NCBI GenBank assembly: GCA_029747585.1
Contig: JAPEVF010000090.1
Span: 64,276-116,649, forward strand
Direction: 5' to 3'
Source of the DNA: Pleurotus djamor
Lineage: Eukaryota; Basidiomycota; Agaricomycetes; Agaricales; Pleurotaceae
Length of the DNA stretch: 52,374 nucleotides
The notes under the pieces were generated by a model. That model had not been told where the DNA came from and searched no databases. It worked only from the letters and a program-made list of their open reading frames with translations. Shown one piece after another: positions 32,197 through 45,700 of the stretch (position 1 is its first letter; every line of letters begins with the position of its first letter). The position numbers and the translations under genes were made by a program.

Positions 32197-35100
32197 ATGC
32201 TGGACGGTTCTCGGTGCGTTGGCTCATTTCTTTGAGTGAAAGGATGCTAAACTGCCTAATAGGCTACGCCAGTCATGGGGTGACGCTCTGAACGATGCTG
32301 AGGCCCTCTTCCGCAAGCTGCTGACAGCGAACGACTGGAAACGCATACCGACACCTGGCGATTCCTCTTCGTCCAAGAAGGGAAAGGCACGCGTATCCTC
32401 CATACCAGAGCTTGCAGACGTAGCCCTGTATCGAAAGGCCAGCAAGTCCGGACAAGACCTCTACAGAGTCATACTGGATGTCCCAATACCCTCAGGAGAA
32501 CCTATTTCTTTGGAGCCGTGGAAAGCCGTATTGACGACGCCGGAACTTCGTCAGGAATGGGATCCAGCTGTAGAGGAAGCTCATCTGGTGGAATTGTTCG
32601 ACCAGAATACGCGCATTTCCAAGACCAACTTCACACTTGGTTGGCCAGCAAAGTAAGTCCCACTTTGCATGCATCTTTGACGTCCAGCGTGACTCTTTTC
32701 TAGTCCCCGCGATGCTGTGACTATATCCCGCTCATTTCACGACCCATCCACGTTCATCGACATCTCAACATCATTGCCCCGCTCCCCCGACGAACCAGCA
32801 TATCTCCGACCATCACCTCCGTATGTGAGGTCTCAAGTTACATGTTGGTATATCTCCCTTATTATCAGGCGTTTTTCCTGACTCTCTTCAGTGTTTGCTT
32901 GGTGCATCCAGCAGATTATTCCCCCGTCACAGTCTCCGACGGAGCCGTCCTCCTCGAAGCGTAGAGATTCTCTCGGACCTCGAATACGTATCACCTGTTT
33001 CTGGCAGCACGACCTACGCGCTATGTGGAACTTCGGGACTTCGTCTAGTCTGCCTCAACAGCTATCTACCATGGTGCTGGGTTTGCTCAAGACTGTCAAG
33101 AAACGCGGCGCTCGTATTGCCAAACTTGTTGGATTTGGTAATGGTGTCAGCATAGAACGTGCACGGTTTCAACTTGACCGCGAGGCTTTGACGATTGAGT
33201 ACGCCTTAGTTCCGGAGGATGAGCAGGCGACGCCCCCACAGGGTCTTGACGAATTGCACGCCTCGAGGGAATATCGCCGACTCACCCGATCACTGGAGTG
33301 TATACTGCCTTCGTCAGACGGCTGGGACGTGCAACTCACCCGGAAAGCCTCTTCTGAAGCTGTTGAACAACTTCCTTGGTCACTCAGTGCTACTCGGGCG
33401 AAATCTAGCTCATCTACCGAGTACGACCAGATTCTTGTTCGAATCTCCCATGCACCCCTAATTGACGACCACTCGGTTCTCAAAGTTAAATTAGTACTCG
33501 AAGTTTCAGAGGCTTCAAGTGGCCTCCGGTTGAATGGAATCCCACAAACAATCGAGGAGATTCAAGAGCGCGATCCGATTTCCTATGCTACATCTCAGTC
33601 AATACTTCGCGATGTGTCGAGCGCTGTAGACCTCAGCATTCATACGACACCTTCCACTCATACTGGCCACAGCTCAAGCTCTAGCAACGTTCCCGCACGT
33701 GCACTTGGAGAGCGACCCGCCGCTGCGGAAAAGTCGATCCTCTCTAGGGTCAAACGAAATTACATCTACTTCTCCTCCCTTCTGCAAGAGCCTGAAGCTA
33801 AATGGCGTCGCAGTAAGTCGCTCTCTCGCCGGTATCATGACTTGACCTCACCTAGCACGTTACAGCTTCAGAGGGACGCGGAGTATCCATCACACAGTTA
33901 GACTCCATTGACCCTACCCTCGTCGTCTATCGCGCTGAAGCCACATTTGTGGGTATCGGTATCTGGGATCTATATGGTGCTCTGGTTTCTCCCGGTGCTA
34001 GATCATACTGGGACAAGCAGTATGAAGACTCTGTTCTCCTTGAAGATGTGAATGAGCTTACCGAACTCTGGCATTACAAGAGTAAGCCCGCCGCATGGCC
34101 CGCAAAGTACGTTGCTTACATACAGTCTCCACTATTTGTACTCAGACCGTCACCAGTGGTCGCGATTGTGTCTTGCTCAAAACTGTGTACAAGTCTTCAT
34201 CAGCAATACATGTGTTCGCCTTCTCTGCCGATGACCCACATTTGTTCCCTCAAATTCCCCCGGTTGACCCCAATGTCATTCGAACGCAAGTCGACCTACA
34301 GGGTTGGGCTATCGAGGCATTATCTCCTACCACCACTCTGTTGACCTTGCTGGAGCAGTCGGATCCGAAAGGATGGACTAACAAGACGTCGATCCCCAGC
34401 CAAATGATCAATTCATTGGCTGGAATTGGAGAGTTCGCCATTAAATGTGGCGGCCCCCCNAGTCTTGACACGCCTTTCTGGTGCTAAGAAGAGCGACATG
34501 CGATACGATCACGAGCGATCCAGCTTTAGGATCCAGTACGAAGCGAGGAGAGATGGCGCGGTCAGCACCAAAGAAGACGACTCTAGCTCACCTGGCATGG
34601 AATGTGAAATTCGATGCGATGTCGATACATGGGCCTCGTCACTGGATGTTGTCGTCGACCCTCCCCCCCNAATCGATCACCTGTTTACGTCGTCATCGAC
34701 TGTCTGCTGATGGCGGTGGCCTTTGGTTGACCTTGACCCATGACTCCGTCCTTGTTGACGACGAACGCCTTCTGGCCATAGTCAGGAAAGGACCCGGTAA
34801 GGAGAAGGGTGTTGTCATGGTCAATGGGGCTAAAGCCAATGTTGACACGGAAGATCTAACGGAGGACGAAGTAAAGGCCCTTACTAAGAAGAAACGCAAG
34901 AAGCCCACTCGAGTTCCTTTGGATCAACCTCCCGTTGTCGGGGCAATTCGACATCGTAGAGCTGAGTGGGACGCTGACTCCGAGGCATCTCCACCACAGA
35001 GCGCAAGTCCCACATCCACTGATTGGGCTTCAGCACCGAAGATGTCTAGCCCTTTGGCGCGGTTCCTTTTCTATGCTGTTGAACAGGCGACAACTACCAC

Positions 35101-37859
35101 TCAGCAGTATGTAACTGCTATCTCGCCTACCAACGCATACACGGACCACGCCGTCCCGTCTTCGTCTAAGATGCCTATGCAGTATGCGTTAGACGCCCTT
35201 GCCTGGGTCCAGGACTCTCACTGCCGATCATCGGATGAATGGACCCCAGTCAGTGACAAAGGCATCCTCATCCGCAAACGAATTGCCCCGGAGATTTCGC
35301 CCACTATCCCCATTCACATGGGGCAGAAGGTCATCGAAGGTGTCTGCGCGGAGGAATTGTGCCCCATCATTACTTCCTTGGAATGTAGAAGTAAATGGGA
35401 TGACCGATTTAGCTCTGCGGTTAACTTGGAGTCTTTCGGCGCTCAGGCGAACAACGGGTTTCTCGTCCTGAAAGGTGGTTTCCCGTTTCGAGACCGGGGC
35501 TTCTATGTTGCCTCCGTGATGGCCCGTTCAAGCCTTCCCGCTCCTTCTCGGCGCACGACGGGTGAACCATCAGAGTCCCCTGGAGGCGTCAAGAACGCTA
35601 TTTTCTGTGTCTCTGCCTCTTATAGCCCCCAATCGGTTTCCGAATTCAATACGACGAAATATAACCCTTATGTCTTCCCCATTGGTCGCATATTTATTGA
35701 TGCGTGGATTCTCGAAACCCTCGACCCCTACGCCAAGGAAAACTACGCTATTCCATCAACGAGATGCACTCGAATAACAGCGATGGACTTCGCCGGAGCA
35801 ATTCCTGTAGCTGTCAACGCTATGATCAATGCGACACTGCCCAGGTGTATTCTATCACTCGAGTCCTATGTCAAAGCTTCCTCTGTCCCTCCGATCACAA
35901 GGTTGCCGCCTCCTGGATTCATTGTTACTGATCGAAAACCAGACGACCTTATCGCTGGGCTCAGCGTGTCTTCGAGCTCGTGGAAGCTTAGGAAGCGAGA
36001 CGAGATTCGAACGCTTCTTCGTGACAAGTTCGATCCAAACCAACGGGAGCACCAGAGTATCATAACTGTGAACTTAGCGCCCAACCCCCCAAGATCGCCG
36101 ACGTTGAAACCAGAGGTAGTGCCGTCGCGTGCGGCACCTACGAACGCGGATTCCATGGACATATCAGCTTCGGGGTATCAGAGACTCTTCCCCGAAGACG
36201 AATCAGAAGACGCACCTAGCTCACAGACGATAGCGTCGACCCCAGGCTCAAACAGAATCCCAACCCCTCCCAACCGTGCGACCTCTCCTACGCTACACCG
36301 GAAGCTCTCTACGACAACTTCACCAAGTTCTTCTTCAGGTCATGAGCGTAGTAGATCGACCACTCCGCAGAGTGCATCGACTCCGCCTAGCACATCTTCC
36401 TCACGATTGACTGTCCGCGGACGGACATCGACTTCTGCCTTTACCATTAAAGGGGAAGTCCGGCCTCCAACTGATATCTTGGTGGGAGAGATCATCGTCG
36501 ATTCCAAACTATATCCCGAAGGATACGGTGTATCCTTCCTCTCGCAGATTCACAAAAAAGGGGAAATTGTCAACCTGGATGGATTCTCTTCAACACCATC
36601 ATCATCAACAACAGCATCATCTAGTTCGTCTTCATCATCAAGTTCCACAGCACTGTCCGATCTTCCTTTAATGGTCTCTATCTATACGATGCCTCCTTCT
36701 CCACTTCATCCATCAAGCCTCACTGATGATCCATCTACTTCTCACCATCGACATCTGGTCCGTTTCACACTCCCTACAGCAAAATATGATATGCAGGTGA
36801 CAACGGTGGTTGATCCTTTGACTGGTGAGGTAAGGGAAGCCAAAGAAGTCCCCGATTGGTTGGTCAGGATGCGGCAAGGCGATGTAGCCGCCATCTGGCT
36901 CAGCCTCAAACCTTTGTCATCTGGTGCTTCACCAGAGAAGCAACCTCGAGTGGAAATCAACAGCACTCCGGTTCCTGTCTCTGATGAGATGACGTCCCTT
37001 CGAAGTATCGGTCAAGATGAACTACTGGACGACAGGGCCGGGAAGACATGTGTTCTAGTTCGGTAAATTCAGGACACTTCCCTCCCAAAAATTGTTATGC
37101 TAACTCCAAATACAGAGTCCCTGCCGATGCCGAATCGTTGACATTACCATCTGAGTTCCAAAACCCAGTCGCTGTCGCGCTGCACCTCAAAGACCCTTCT
37201 CCAGTTCCTACTTCAACCTCAAATGCCGATATCTCGGGACCTTCGTTGGTAGGTGAAGACATTGCCAAGCAANGTGGTGATTCAAGTGGGCACGAGACTG
37301 AGGTACGCTTCTTTTGATTGTGGTGTACAATCTACTAACGGGAGGATGACCATAGAAGGAAGACGGTGATGAACAAGCTCAGACTCAACTTGGGACAAGC
37401 CCGTTGGGCCGTACGCCGTCCGGTTTACTAGGGTTTCTGAATGGCTATCAAAATCCATGGACGCGCTTTACCCATACNAACACCACTCCGCCTGCTTCTT
37501 ACTCCAAAGCCAAGGAGACTGCCAATGGCGTGGCTGAGGAGCACAGGGTACCAGGNGGGCTTCCTTCGGCAGCGCTCATTGGTACGAACAATGGTTCCAG
37601 GACGTACCCGTTGTCCACTGTCATCATCGTTGCATTGATTGCTTTCTTGATTGGTTCTTTACTTCGATCTTTACTTTCACCGGCGGACTTCATTTTAGTG
37701 GAGCCATATAATTCCTCTGCGGAGGGGCTAGACCTCGAAGGTCCCGGCGGCGGCCAACCCAAGGAATCTTGGAGGGAATTACGGAGGTTGGTGGAATTGA
37801 AGTATTTGTTCGGAGGATGGGATTTCCAGATCGCAGTTGTGAGGAGGCACCAACGCTAG
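32197..37859 (+). CDS. Large multi-START-domain protein with C-terminal membrane anchor
   Basis: Predicted exons 32197-32213, 32263-32652, 32704-32843, 32892-33812, 33866-34106, 34157-37062, 37116-37302 and 37356-37859. With the N at 34460 and the N at 34670 removed (each ends a C run) the frame is continuous: 1767 residues. Three lipid-binding START-like regions are recognisable: residues about 20-250 (E-P-W-K-A-V-L-T-T-P-E-L-R, R-I-T-C-F-W-Q-H-D-L-R-A-M-W), about 500-720 (G-I-W-D-L-Y-G-A-L, G-W-A-I-E-A-L) and about 900-1140 (E-C-R-S-K-W-D-D-R-F, F-P-I-G-R-I-F-I-D-A-W). S/T-rich linkers follow, then a transmembrane helix near 1687-1708 and a cytosolic or luminal tail of about 60 residues. 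START domains carry sterols or phospholipids; a tail-anchored protein of this kind may act at membrane contact sites (inference). Branch sites CTAAC are visible in the last two introns. Confidence 0.75.
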
Positions 37860-38038
37860 TATATATTATTGCATTCGTTATAATCTCAACTGTAGCTCAG
37901 TAACCGTAGTACTCTTGTTGTCGCTATCTCAGCATTTTGTTTTCTTTACATCGCCCCTATCTCGTAACACGTGATGGTAATACGCACCGTTCCGCGGAAA
38001 GTTCACGTCTTTCCAACCCCCAAACATATGTCGCATTC

Positions 38039-38832
38039 ATGAGTTCTAAAACAACATCCTCTTCCAACTGGGACCCAATTCTTCTCATTTCTCAGGTCAG
38101 GATTGCCTGGTTTGCCTCAGACAAAGTCAACTCACTTTTCTCCCTGCAGATTGTTTCGATGCAATGTCTGCATTACCTCACGCTTGCAATCTTGACACCT
38201 ACGCTTCTTTCCTTTTTTGCGGAACAAACTTCTCTTACATGGGAAGGAGGAGCAGCCAATATTGGCATGCTCATGGATTGGCGCGAAATGGCTGGCAGGC
38301 CAACCGCAGTACTCATGGGCCGCGGCGGCGGAGTACCTGGTGACGAACGTTGGAGATCATACACACAATGGGCCTGGAGTGGTGGGAAGCGCATAGGACA
38401 TGGCTGGAGTGTAGATCAGTGGGATGGTATAATCGACCCGATGCGAGGTTGGGTGATCGCTGCTTGTTGGCTGGTCGCTTGTGGTGCAGAGTAAGTTTCC
38501 CTCCTTTCTTGCTATGGATGACTGACGCTGAATACTGCAGTATATACTTCGTGTATGTGCTCATACGGAGGCCGCGACTGATTCTGGATTTTGCGCTCAC
38601 ACTTGTCTTCAACCATCTCGTATTGACGACTTATTACTCCGCCTCTCTGCCAACTTCCTTGTTCTTTTGGTCCGTCATGGTTGTCGGCGCACTAATCACT
38701 ATCGTTGTGGCGGAGCAGCTGTGCGTCAAGCGCGAAATGACTGAAGGTTTGAGCGTCGCACCGGTGCAGGAGGAAGCCGAGTCGCTCGTCTCGGAGGAAA
38801 TGGAGCTGGGCTCTTTGCGGAGGATAGACTGA
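38039..38832 (+). CDS. SYS1: SYS1, Golgi integral membrane protein
   Basis: Predicted exons 38039-38095, 38150-38490 and 38541-38832, 229 residues. The family pattern is clear: W-D-P-I-L-L-I-S-Q-I-V at the N terminus, Q-C-L-H-Y-L-T-L, a luminal loop, then G-W-V-I-A-A-C-W-L-V-A, I-Y-F-V-Y-V-L-I-R-R-P-R-L-I-L-D-F-A-L-T, and N-H-L-V-L-T-T-Y-Y-S-A; four membrane segments. SYS1 recruits the small GTPase Arl3/ARFRP1 to the trans-Golgi for vesicle trafficking. The first loop carries a Gly-rich insert (G-R-G-G-G-V-P-G-D) and the cytosolic tail is acidic. The start ATG lies 180 bp after the upstream gene. Confidence 0.9.
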
Positions 38833-41800
38833 TAACTTTTCTTTGTACTCTCACCTAGCACGGGGCCTCCTCGAATATAACGCCTTTACCTCAGCTTCCC
38901 GATCCCCGAACACCTGCAAACAGTCGGCCGCCTCTCCAAGCCTGCTTGATACGATATACGCCACCAACTAACAAAAATGGTATGCAACATGCCTCGACAT
39001 ATCTTCGTATCAGGGCTAACCCTGGAAGCAGATAACAATGTTGAACGACATTGAGCTCACAGCTTACCCTCCGCCGCTCACACGTTGGCTAGCAACGAAT
39101 TCCACTAGGATGGTTCTGAGATCTCTATTGTTTCGCCGCTCTTGACAATAGGGCAAGATGATCATATTCCCCGTCCTCTTGATCTCGTCCGAACTCACGT
39201 ATACCCACAGGCATGCTGGGGATCTGGTTGCTTATCACCTTATCTGCAACGAGTACACATGGACATCCATCCACTGCAGCATTGTGACAAATCGTTCCTT
39301 ATAACCGCCGATGGAAGGACGAGACCACGAAGGTACCCTTGTGTACATACTAGCTATCAACACAGCATGCACCCTTTCTTCCTCGACCCTGCTGCAAATC
39401 ACTCGTGAACTTGTTGAATCCCTGCTTACAGAGTTCCAAGTTACGCCCCCCAGTCCCTCAGTGATGTCTTGTCGCGTTGCCAACAACACTTCGCAAGTAG
39501 CATGGTATGGGTATGGATTCAGTTTCCTTCCCACAAACTCACACCCTTTTGTATTTCTCGAACAATACCGCCTCTTCAGAGCTTCACAGATTGGGTCACA
39601 ACTCCTACATACAGCCACAAGGTCAAGGTTTACTTCCGTCGTCCCTAGCGTAGATTCTCTCCCATTATACCATACATGCAGTACCATGCCAGTGGTTTTC
39701 TGCGAATCTGTGTGAAGTTTGACTCAAGGTATGGGTATGGTATCCAAGTCTTATTCCTGACTGAATTTGTGAGTGGAACGTTTGCCGCTCAATAAACGGT
39801 CAGCTGGACACGCTTGAGTGACGTCGTTGGCCTCATTATGCCAGTTGAAGAGAAGCTAATCTACCTCCTTCTTTTCTCCATCCTTCCGTATGTTTCGCAT
39901 GGTTGCCCCTCTCCTACCCCGCTTAGGCCCTTTTCAAGATAGGTTCCAGACCTCGAGTGATCGATGGTTGATCCCATGGCTCCGAAGATATAATTTATCT
40001 TCGACAACTCCCACCGATCCCACACCTACTCCTGGGTCATGGGTATCCATCTTCTCTATTTCTTTGACACCTACTCCGAAACCCTGATTTCAGTGAGTAC
40101 TCGGCGTGCAGGTTATGAGCGTCCCTTTGTAATTGATGATTTAACGTATAGTCGTCCTCAAGGAATGCCCTGCGTGTGTTCATTCAGGTTGTCACCCAAT
40201 CAACATCGATTATAGACTCTCATCATACGTTCGCCTTGATGATATCAAGCAAGATAGACAATGTCCATAACGTACTTCCCTGGTGGAGTCCCACAGTCAT
40301 CCACTTTGAGGCCTTCCTTTCATCACACCGCTATTGATCCAGTAAGTGCTTCCTCACAATAAGGTTAAGTTTCTCGTCTATGTGACTGAGCGTTTCTGCA
40401 CTAGGACTTGGGAAGGCACTCGCTTAGATAGTTAACCCATCGGTCCCTATCAAAACCCGATGCCCGACTCGGCAAGTTACAACCCTGTGCATGGCCTCGT
40501 GCAACGACGCCCGAGCCAGCCTCGTTTCACCGTGTGTAAATTTTCCGGTTTTTTTGTGTTTTATTTTATACGACTTTAGTGCTAAGGCGACGGTGACGTT
40601 CAATATATCCTCAGGCGCTCCAGGTTCCCCTCAGACGACTCCTCATTGGATTAGAGCCCGCTCTGCGTACCTTCGAGTGGCGAGTGGCGTAGATGCGCGG
40701 AACTCCTTGACTCCCGTGTGAGTTACTGGGTAAGATACCTATCGCTTCTCGTAAACGTAGGTTATGGAGCTAAACCGACCTGTGAAGCATACGTGATCAA
40801 GATCAAGTCGCTTCGATCGTCTTTGGAGGTTCCTTCTACCTCAAGGCCCCAAGGTCTCCTCACCCCGCACCCATATCTTTGCCCCATCCCTGTCAAGATT
40901 CTCTAACCCATTTACGGAAGCAAACAACGGATTGGCCGGGGCCCTTCAAAGTACGTCAGGGCAGCGCAAGCTGACTTTGATCAGATAAACATGACAAAGT
41001 GATCGAACGGTTCCCCAGGGTCGTCGGCATCTTGAAGACTTCGCGGAGGGAACTGGAAAAAAATTGGGGGTGACTCCTATTTTGACCACGTGGGTGTATT
41101 TATGGTGTGTATTTTACTTCGTGGGAAGTTTGCTATGTTCATGCTAACAAATAACGAAGGCGACATGCTTGGCTCCCTGCGATGATGTTGTTGCATCCTG
41201 GAAAACGACACACGACAGTGTGAGTTGTCATGTTGAATTGGTATATCTTGAAACTTTCCCCTGTATCCCTTTAGACGGTGACGCCAATAGTGAAGGGATC
41301 AAGGGTACTTCGCTGCTTTCGGCTTTAATGGATATACACATGTCCCCCCTCCTATACCATCAACAAGGGCCTACTCTTGCCTCGAGGCCCACGAAAAGCA
41401 AATTATAAGAAAGGAGGCATGCAGACCTGAGACCCACGACTCAGAAGGTATGGTTGCCATATTTTTCCTTCGACGCCGGAGATGACAATCAGGAAGTAGG
41501 CTAGGAAACTTGGAAGTGCGGTGCTGCCTCACGCAACACCGCCACCTGCTAGCTCGATGCGACCGCTGTCACCATCTGCCTCCGTCTTGTTGGTTGCCTC
41601 GATCCGCCCTGATCATAAGAGTCGGCCGAGAACGGGACACGTGTGGCGTTGAGCGTGAATCAAGATCGATCAGGAGATATACAGCGCGTCGGCGGCGACA
41701 GTCGCGTTCACTTTGTTAGCGTTTGTGGCGAAACTGTTTGCTCTGCGCGCTCGTACTCACCGAACGAATTTAGGCGTATAGAATTAGAACCCGGTTGGGA

Positions 41801-42649
41801 GGGGACGGCGGTTACGCCCATTTAGAATGCATTTTTCATTATGCGTGGGCGATCACAATGGGGATTGGAGTGGGCATGACAATCGGCGCACTGAGATACA
41901 GCGCGTCCATCTTTTATGGATCTGAAGGATATGTAAGTGTATTACTGAGACGCTCATGTGATGGAGTTGACGGAGGATGCACGGATGATATTTCAGGCTT
42001 TTTGGCCAGACTCGTCGGTGTGAGCCGGAGACGGGCGCGGACGATTACGCTATGGTGGATTAATGATTCGCATATGTTGTGTGCATGGCATGGACGTGCG
42101 TGCGTCTGGCAGTCGTATGTAAATGTAGGAACTAGTGCAGCAGCGGCGCTGGAGGTTAAGTCAGAGTTTAAAAATATGTGGGGAAAATAAAAGGGGGGAA
42201 TTACATAAAGGAAATGCTAAGTCAGAAGGGCGGCGGAGAGGTCGGACTCTGTTAGGGAATTTGGACCCTTTTGGTTATAAGTGGATCATGTCCCTTGTAC
42301 CAAACTCAAGGCCGATAAGTCAACACACCCAGCAAGTTTAAATTTCTCAACGCCTGTCCTTTCTCCCTCTGACCACCATCAACGACCATCCACTCCGCTG
42401 CCCCGACATCGTGGCAGACGACGAGCACGACCCTCCCGCCGCTGTTCCCCGTCACGAGCACCACATCGCCCGTCCTGCCCTCCAGCGCCTCAGCGAAAAT
42501 ACATATCTCATCAGAAAAAGCCTTCGCTGCTCGCCTTCGACGCCGACTCGCCTCCTGCACGCGCCCGACGTGCTGCCGATTTTTTCCTGTCCGCAGAGGC
42601 CCATCATTCCCAAGTTGTTGGCGCCATCCTTCTCGGACCAAACGCCTGA
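38833..42649. other. 3.8-kb stretch without a confident gene
   Basis: Contains scattered coding-like pieces: a possible ATG-only first exon (38976-38978) with a good intron (GTATGC...GGCTAAC...CAG, about 38979-39031) and a 38-residue continuation; two overlapping antisense frames of 150 and 134 codons near 39235-39715; a 65-codon frame at 39890-40087; and an exon-like piece near 41020-41220 with a CTAAC branch site. None joins into a recognisable protein. No terminal repeats or tRNAs were found. It may be a decayed gene region or hold fast-evolving genes. Confidence 0.35.
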
Positions 42650-42657
42650 TATAAAAA
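42650..42657 (+). promoter_or_regulatory. TATA element of the HSF gene
   Basis: TATAAAAA, 98 bp before the ATG at 42748. Confidence 0.5.
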
Positions 42658-42747
42658 TCCCCCATCTCCTCAGGTCACTTCATATCACCTTTTGGAACCT
42701 TTCTGCGGTTGACTAAATCAACCACCTCTCTGTTGTAGACGGAAACC

Positions 42748-45700
42748 ATGGATAACTACCAGATGACCTCCACGGAGGGTCATTACAATAGCCAGGGACA
42801 ACGAACGCAACAGGCTAACTGGCAGCCGACTCATATGATGCCGCCTCATGCGCATCCAGGGCAGTCTTCGTTTGCTGCGCCAGTGACGCCATCCGCGGTG
42901 CAAGAACACGGCCAGCACTATCCCTTTTACCCGTCGCAGCAGCAGGTTCAGGGCACGTCGCAACCGCAAAATTCGACACAGCCTGCAGGAGACCAGTCTC
43001 AAGCGCATGGCATGAGCCGAACGACCTCCGCGTTGTCGCTGAACCTCTCTTCGTTGAGTGTTGCCTCGCCCACGAACCTTTCACCCATCAACCCACCTCA
43101 GTCAAGCCATGGACACCCTTCCAACGCGCTCTCACCTGTTGCACCCCTCAGTCCCGCCAACAATCACCCATACCACCACCACAATATCGCGTCACAATTC
43201 CAATTCAACCCTCCTGACTTGCCGTCTGTACCCCAGCAACAAGGGGGCCCTGGGCAAGTCCCTGGCAGCAGTCACGGTCCAGGTAGTGGGGCGTCGACAC
43301 CGTATGATGAAAGCACCCCACAACAGCAACCTTACGATAGGCGCATGGCAGCGACACCCACGACGGCGTCTCGGTCATCATCAGCGTCCACGTCCCACTC
43401 GACGTCGACGTCACTGTCAAGCATTGGTTCTAGCGCCCAAGTTGGCCTCCCACGTAAACGCAGCTTCAGCTCTAATGCCGCGAGCACGGACACCCTGGTC
43501 GAGGTCGATGAAGCGTACGATGAGTCTATGGATACGACAACTCCAGGCTCTTACGATGATATGGACATGCGCTACACCCCTGGTCCTGGGACCGGAACCG
43601 GTAACGTGAGTCCCGTGGATGGAAGTGGGAGCGGCGGTGAAGATGGCTTGGTAAACGGTGGGGCCGTAAGCAGCAACGGAATTGGCATGGGTGGAATTGG
43701 AGGTGGGGGTGGAGGTGGGTTGAATATGGGCTTGGGGTCGGTCGGGAACATGAACGTACTTGGCAAGCCGATGGCCACGAACAACTTTGTGACCAAGTTG
43801 TATCAGTGAGTATTCAACTTTTCTGTTACGTTGCTTTTTTATTTCTGTTCTGGGTCCTTTGCGGCTTGCTTCCCCCATCCATCGGCCCCGTCGTGTGCGC
43901 TCTGTCGGCTTCCCGCCTCGCTTCGTACCGAATCACGTCACTCTGCCTGTGGGTCATGCACTCATCTGCACTGCTGTTTGGGATCCAAGACGTTGATATG
44001 GCCTGTTGGCGTCAAATTCTCCCGCGAAATGACAGCATGTGCATTTCATCGACTCACCTCGGTCAATACTCGTCGGACGGCAACTTGATTCCAGCTGCAA
44101 CGGCAGGGAGCTCCATTTCAGTCGTCTGCGATGCCTTTACCAAGGCAGCGCGGAGGGGAAGGAAAGCAAGCCAGCGAGAGGCGTTTTATCGCCTCCTAGT
44201 TATACTTCCGCTGAACGCGTCCCTATCTGACCTTGGGGTTAAGGCCACCTTCCCTGGTCTTTCAATATTCCGGCTGCATTTTCGTCATCCGCCTCTCTTT
44301 CCCGCGCGCATGCCCAAAAGACCCTGTCAGTTTCAGTCGACTTGGCCGCCCTTCTACCATCCGCTTGTAAAATAGCTCATTGCTTCGTCTTGGCTATGGA
44401 GTATGATCGATACGGTTCGCACAGCGGTGAAGATGGATGGATGCTTGCGGCGACTCCACTCTTTCGAAGACCTCTCAGCCCTTTGCGTCATTGCCCGTCC
44501 ACTCGTCTTCCGCCTGCTCGTCGCCGCCGGTTTACAAGGTGTCGAGTTCTGGGGTACTGTGCATGTGGTTGGAGTACAAAGGACAGGGAACTTCGAGATG
44601 AACCGCATGTCTCGGGTTATATCGTTGTCATGACCTCGACCCTGCTCATGAGAGCCTCCTCTGAGGACTCTCACCGATCATCGTCTTGCTTCTAGTGATT
44701 TTGTCTCCGCCTATACCAACCGACGTCGTGCCCGCACACGCTTCCGGTGTTCCATGCCACTCATGTTATTGGCTCCCATCCGTTCATTCATTCCTCGATC
44801 CTATTTTTCTTTCTTCCCCCATTCAGTTAAACTAAATGGACTCTGTAACATGCTGACATCTTGATTTCCTAGGATGATCAATGATCCCAAGTCCGCACAT
44901 TTCATCGCCTGGACTGAACACGGGACATCGTTCGTTGTTTCCAATGTTGGAGAGTTCAGTCGGACTATTCTGGGTTCACACTTCAAACATAACAACGTAA
45001 GTGGATTTCCTTGTTTTCTCTTTCTCATGAAAACTGGCAGTTTGGCTACTCCGTTCCTGGGGTTTCGCGATTCACAATCTTGGATAAGTTTTCCAAGCGC
45101 CATCACTACATTTCTGTCTCTGTATTGATGCTGTTTCATATCATCGACTCTGCCCGCTGACGCCGTTGATTTGGATCACAGTTCTCCAGTTTTGTCCGGC
45201 AATTGAACATGTACGGATTCCATAAAATAAACAGGGTCAGTCGTACCTACCTCTTGCTTCACCGCCCAGCTTAACTCTATCTCCTCCCTTACCTCCCTCT
45301 ATTCCAATGGACCCACCTTCCTATGACTCGTCAACGGCGCCGTATCCGTTTACCTCTACCCAACCCATTTTCTATCCCTCGGGGCTTTGCTCGCCGGCTT
45401 TGGCCTCGTCTTCACATCCGCTGAACCACTCCCCCGGACGGACTGATCTTTTCTACCCGACGACTGGACCGACTCACTCCATCGATCGAAATGATGTTGA
45501 TCTCTTGATTGATACTCGCACCGCTTACCACCCCGGGCTCAACTACACCTGCGACGATTCTGATTCGTCCTCCGACTATGATGTGAAAACACCGACCGTT
45601 GCGACACAGACACCGCGGGCGCAGCGCACTTCAACCGACGCGCAAACCTGGGAGTTCTCACATCTCAAGTTTCTTCGTGGGCGTCCAGACCTTCTTGATG

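Noticed and set aside
43572..43796. Pro-rich minus-strand frame in HSF exon 1
   Set aside because: Complement of the Gly-rich stretch of HSF; a shadow.
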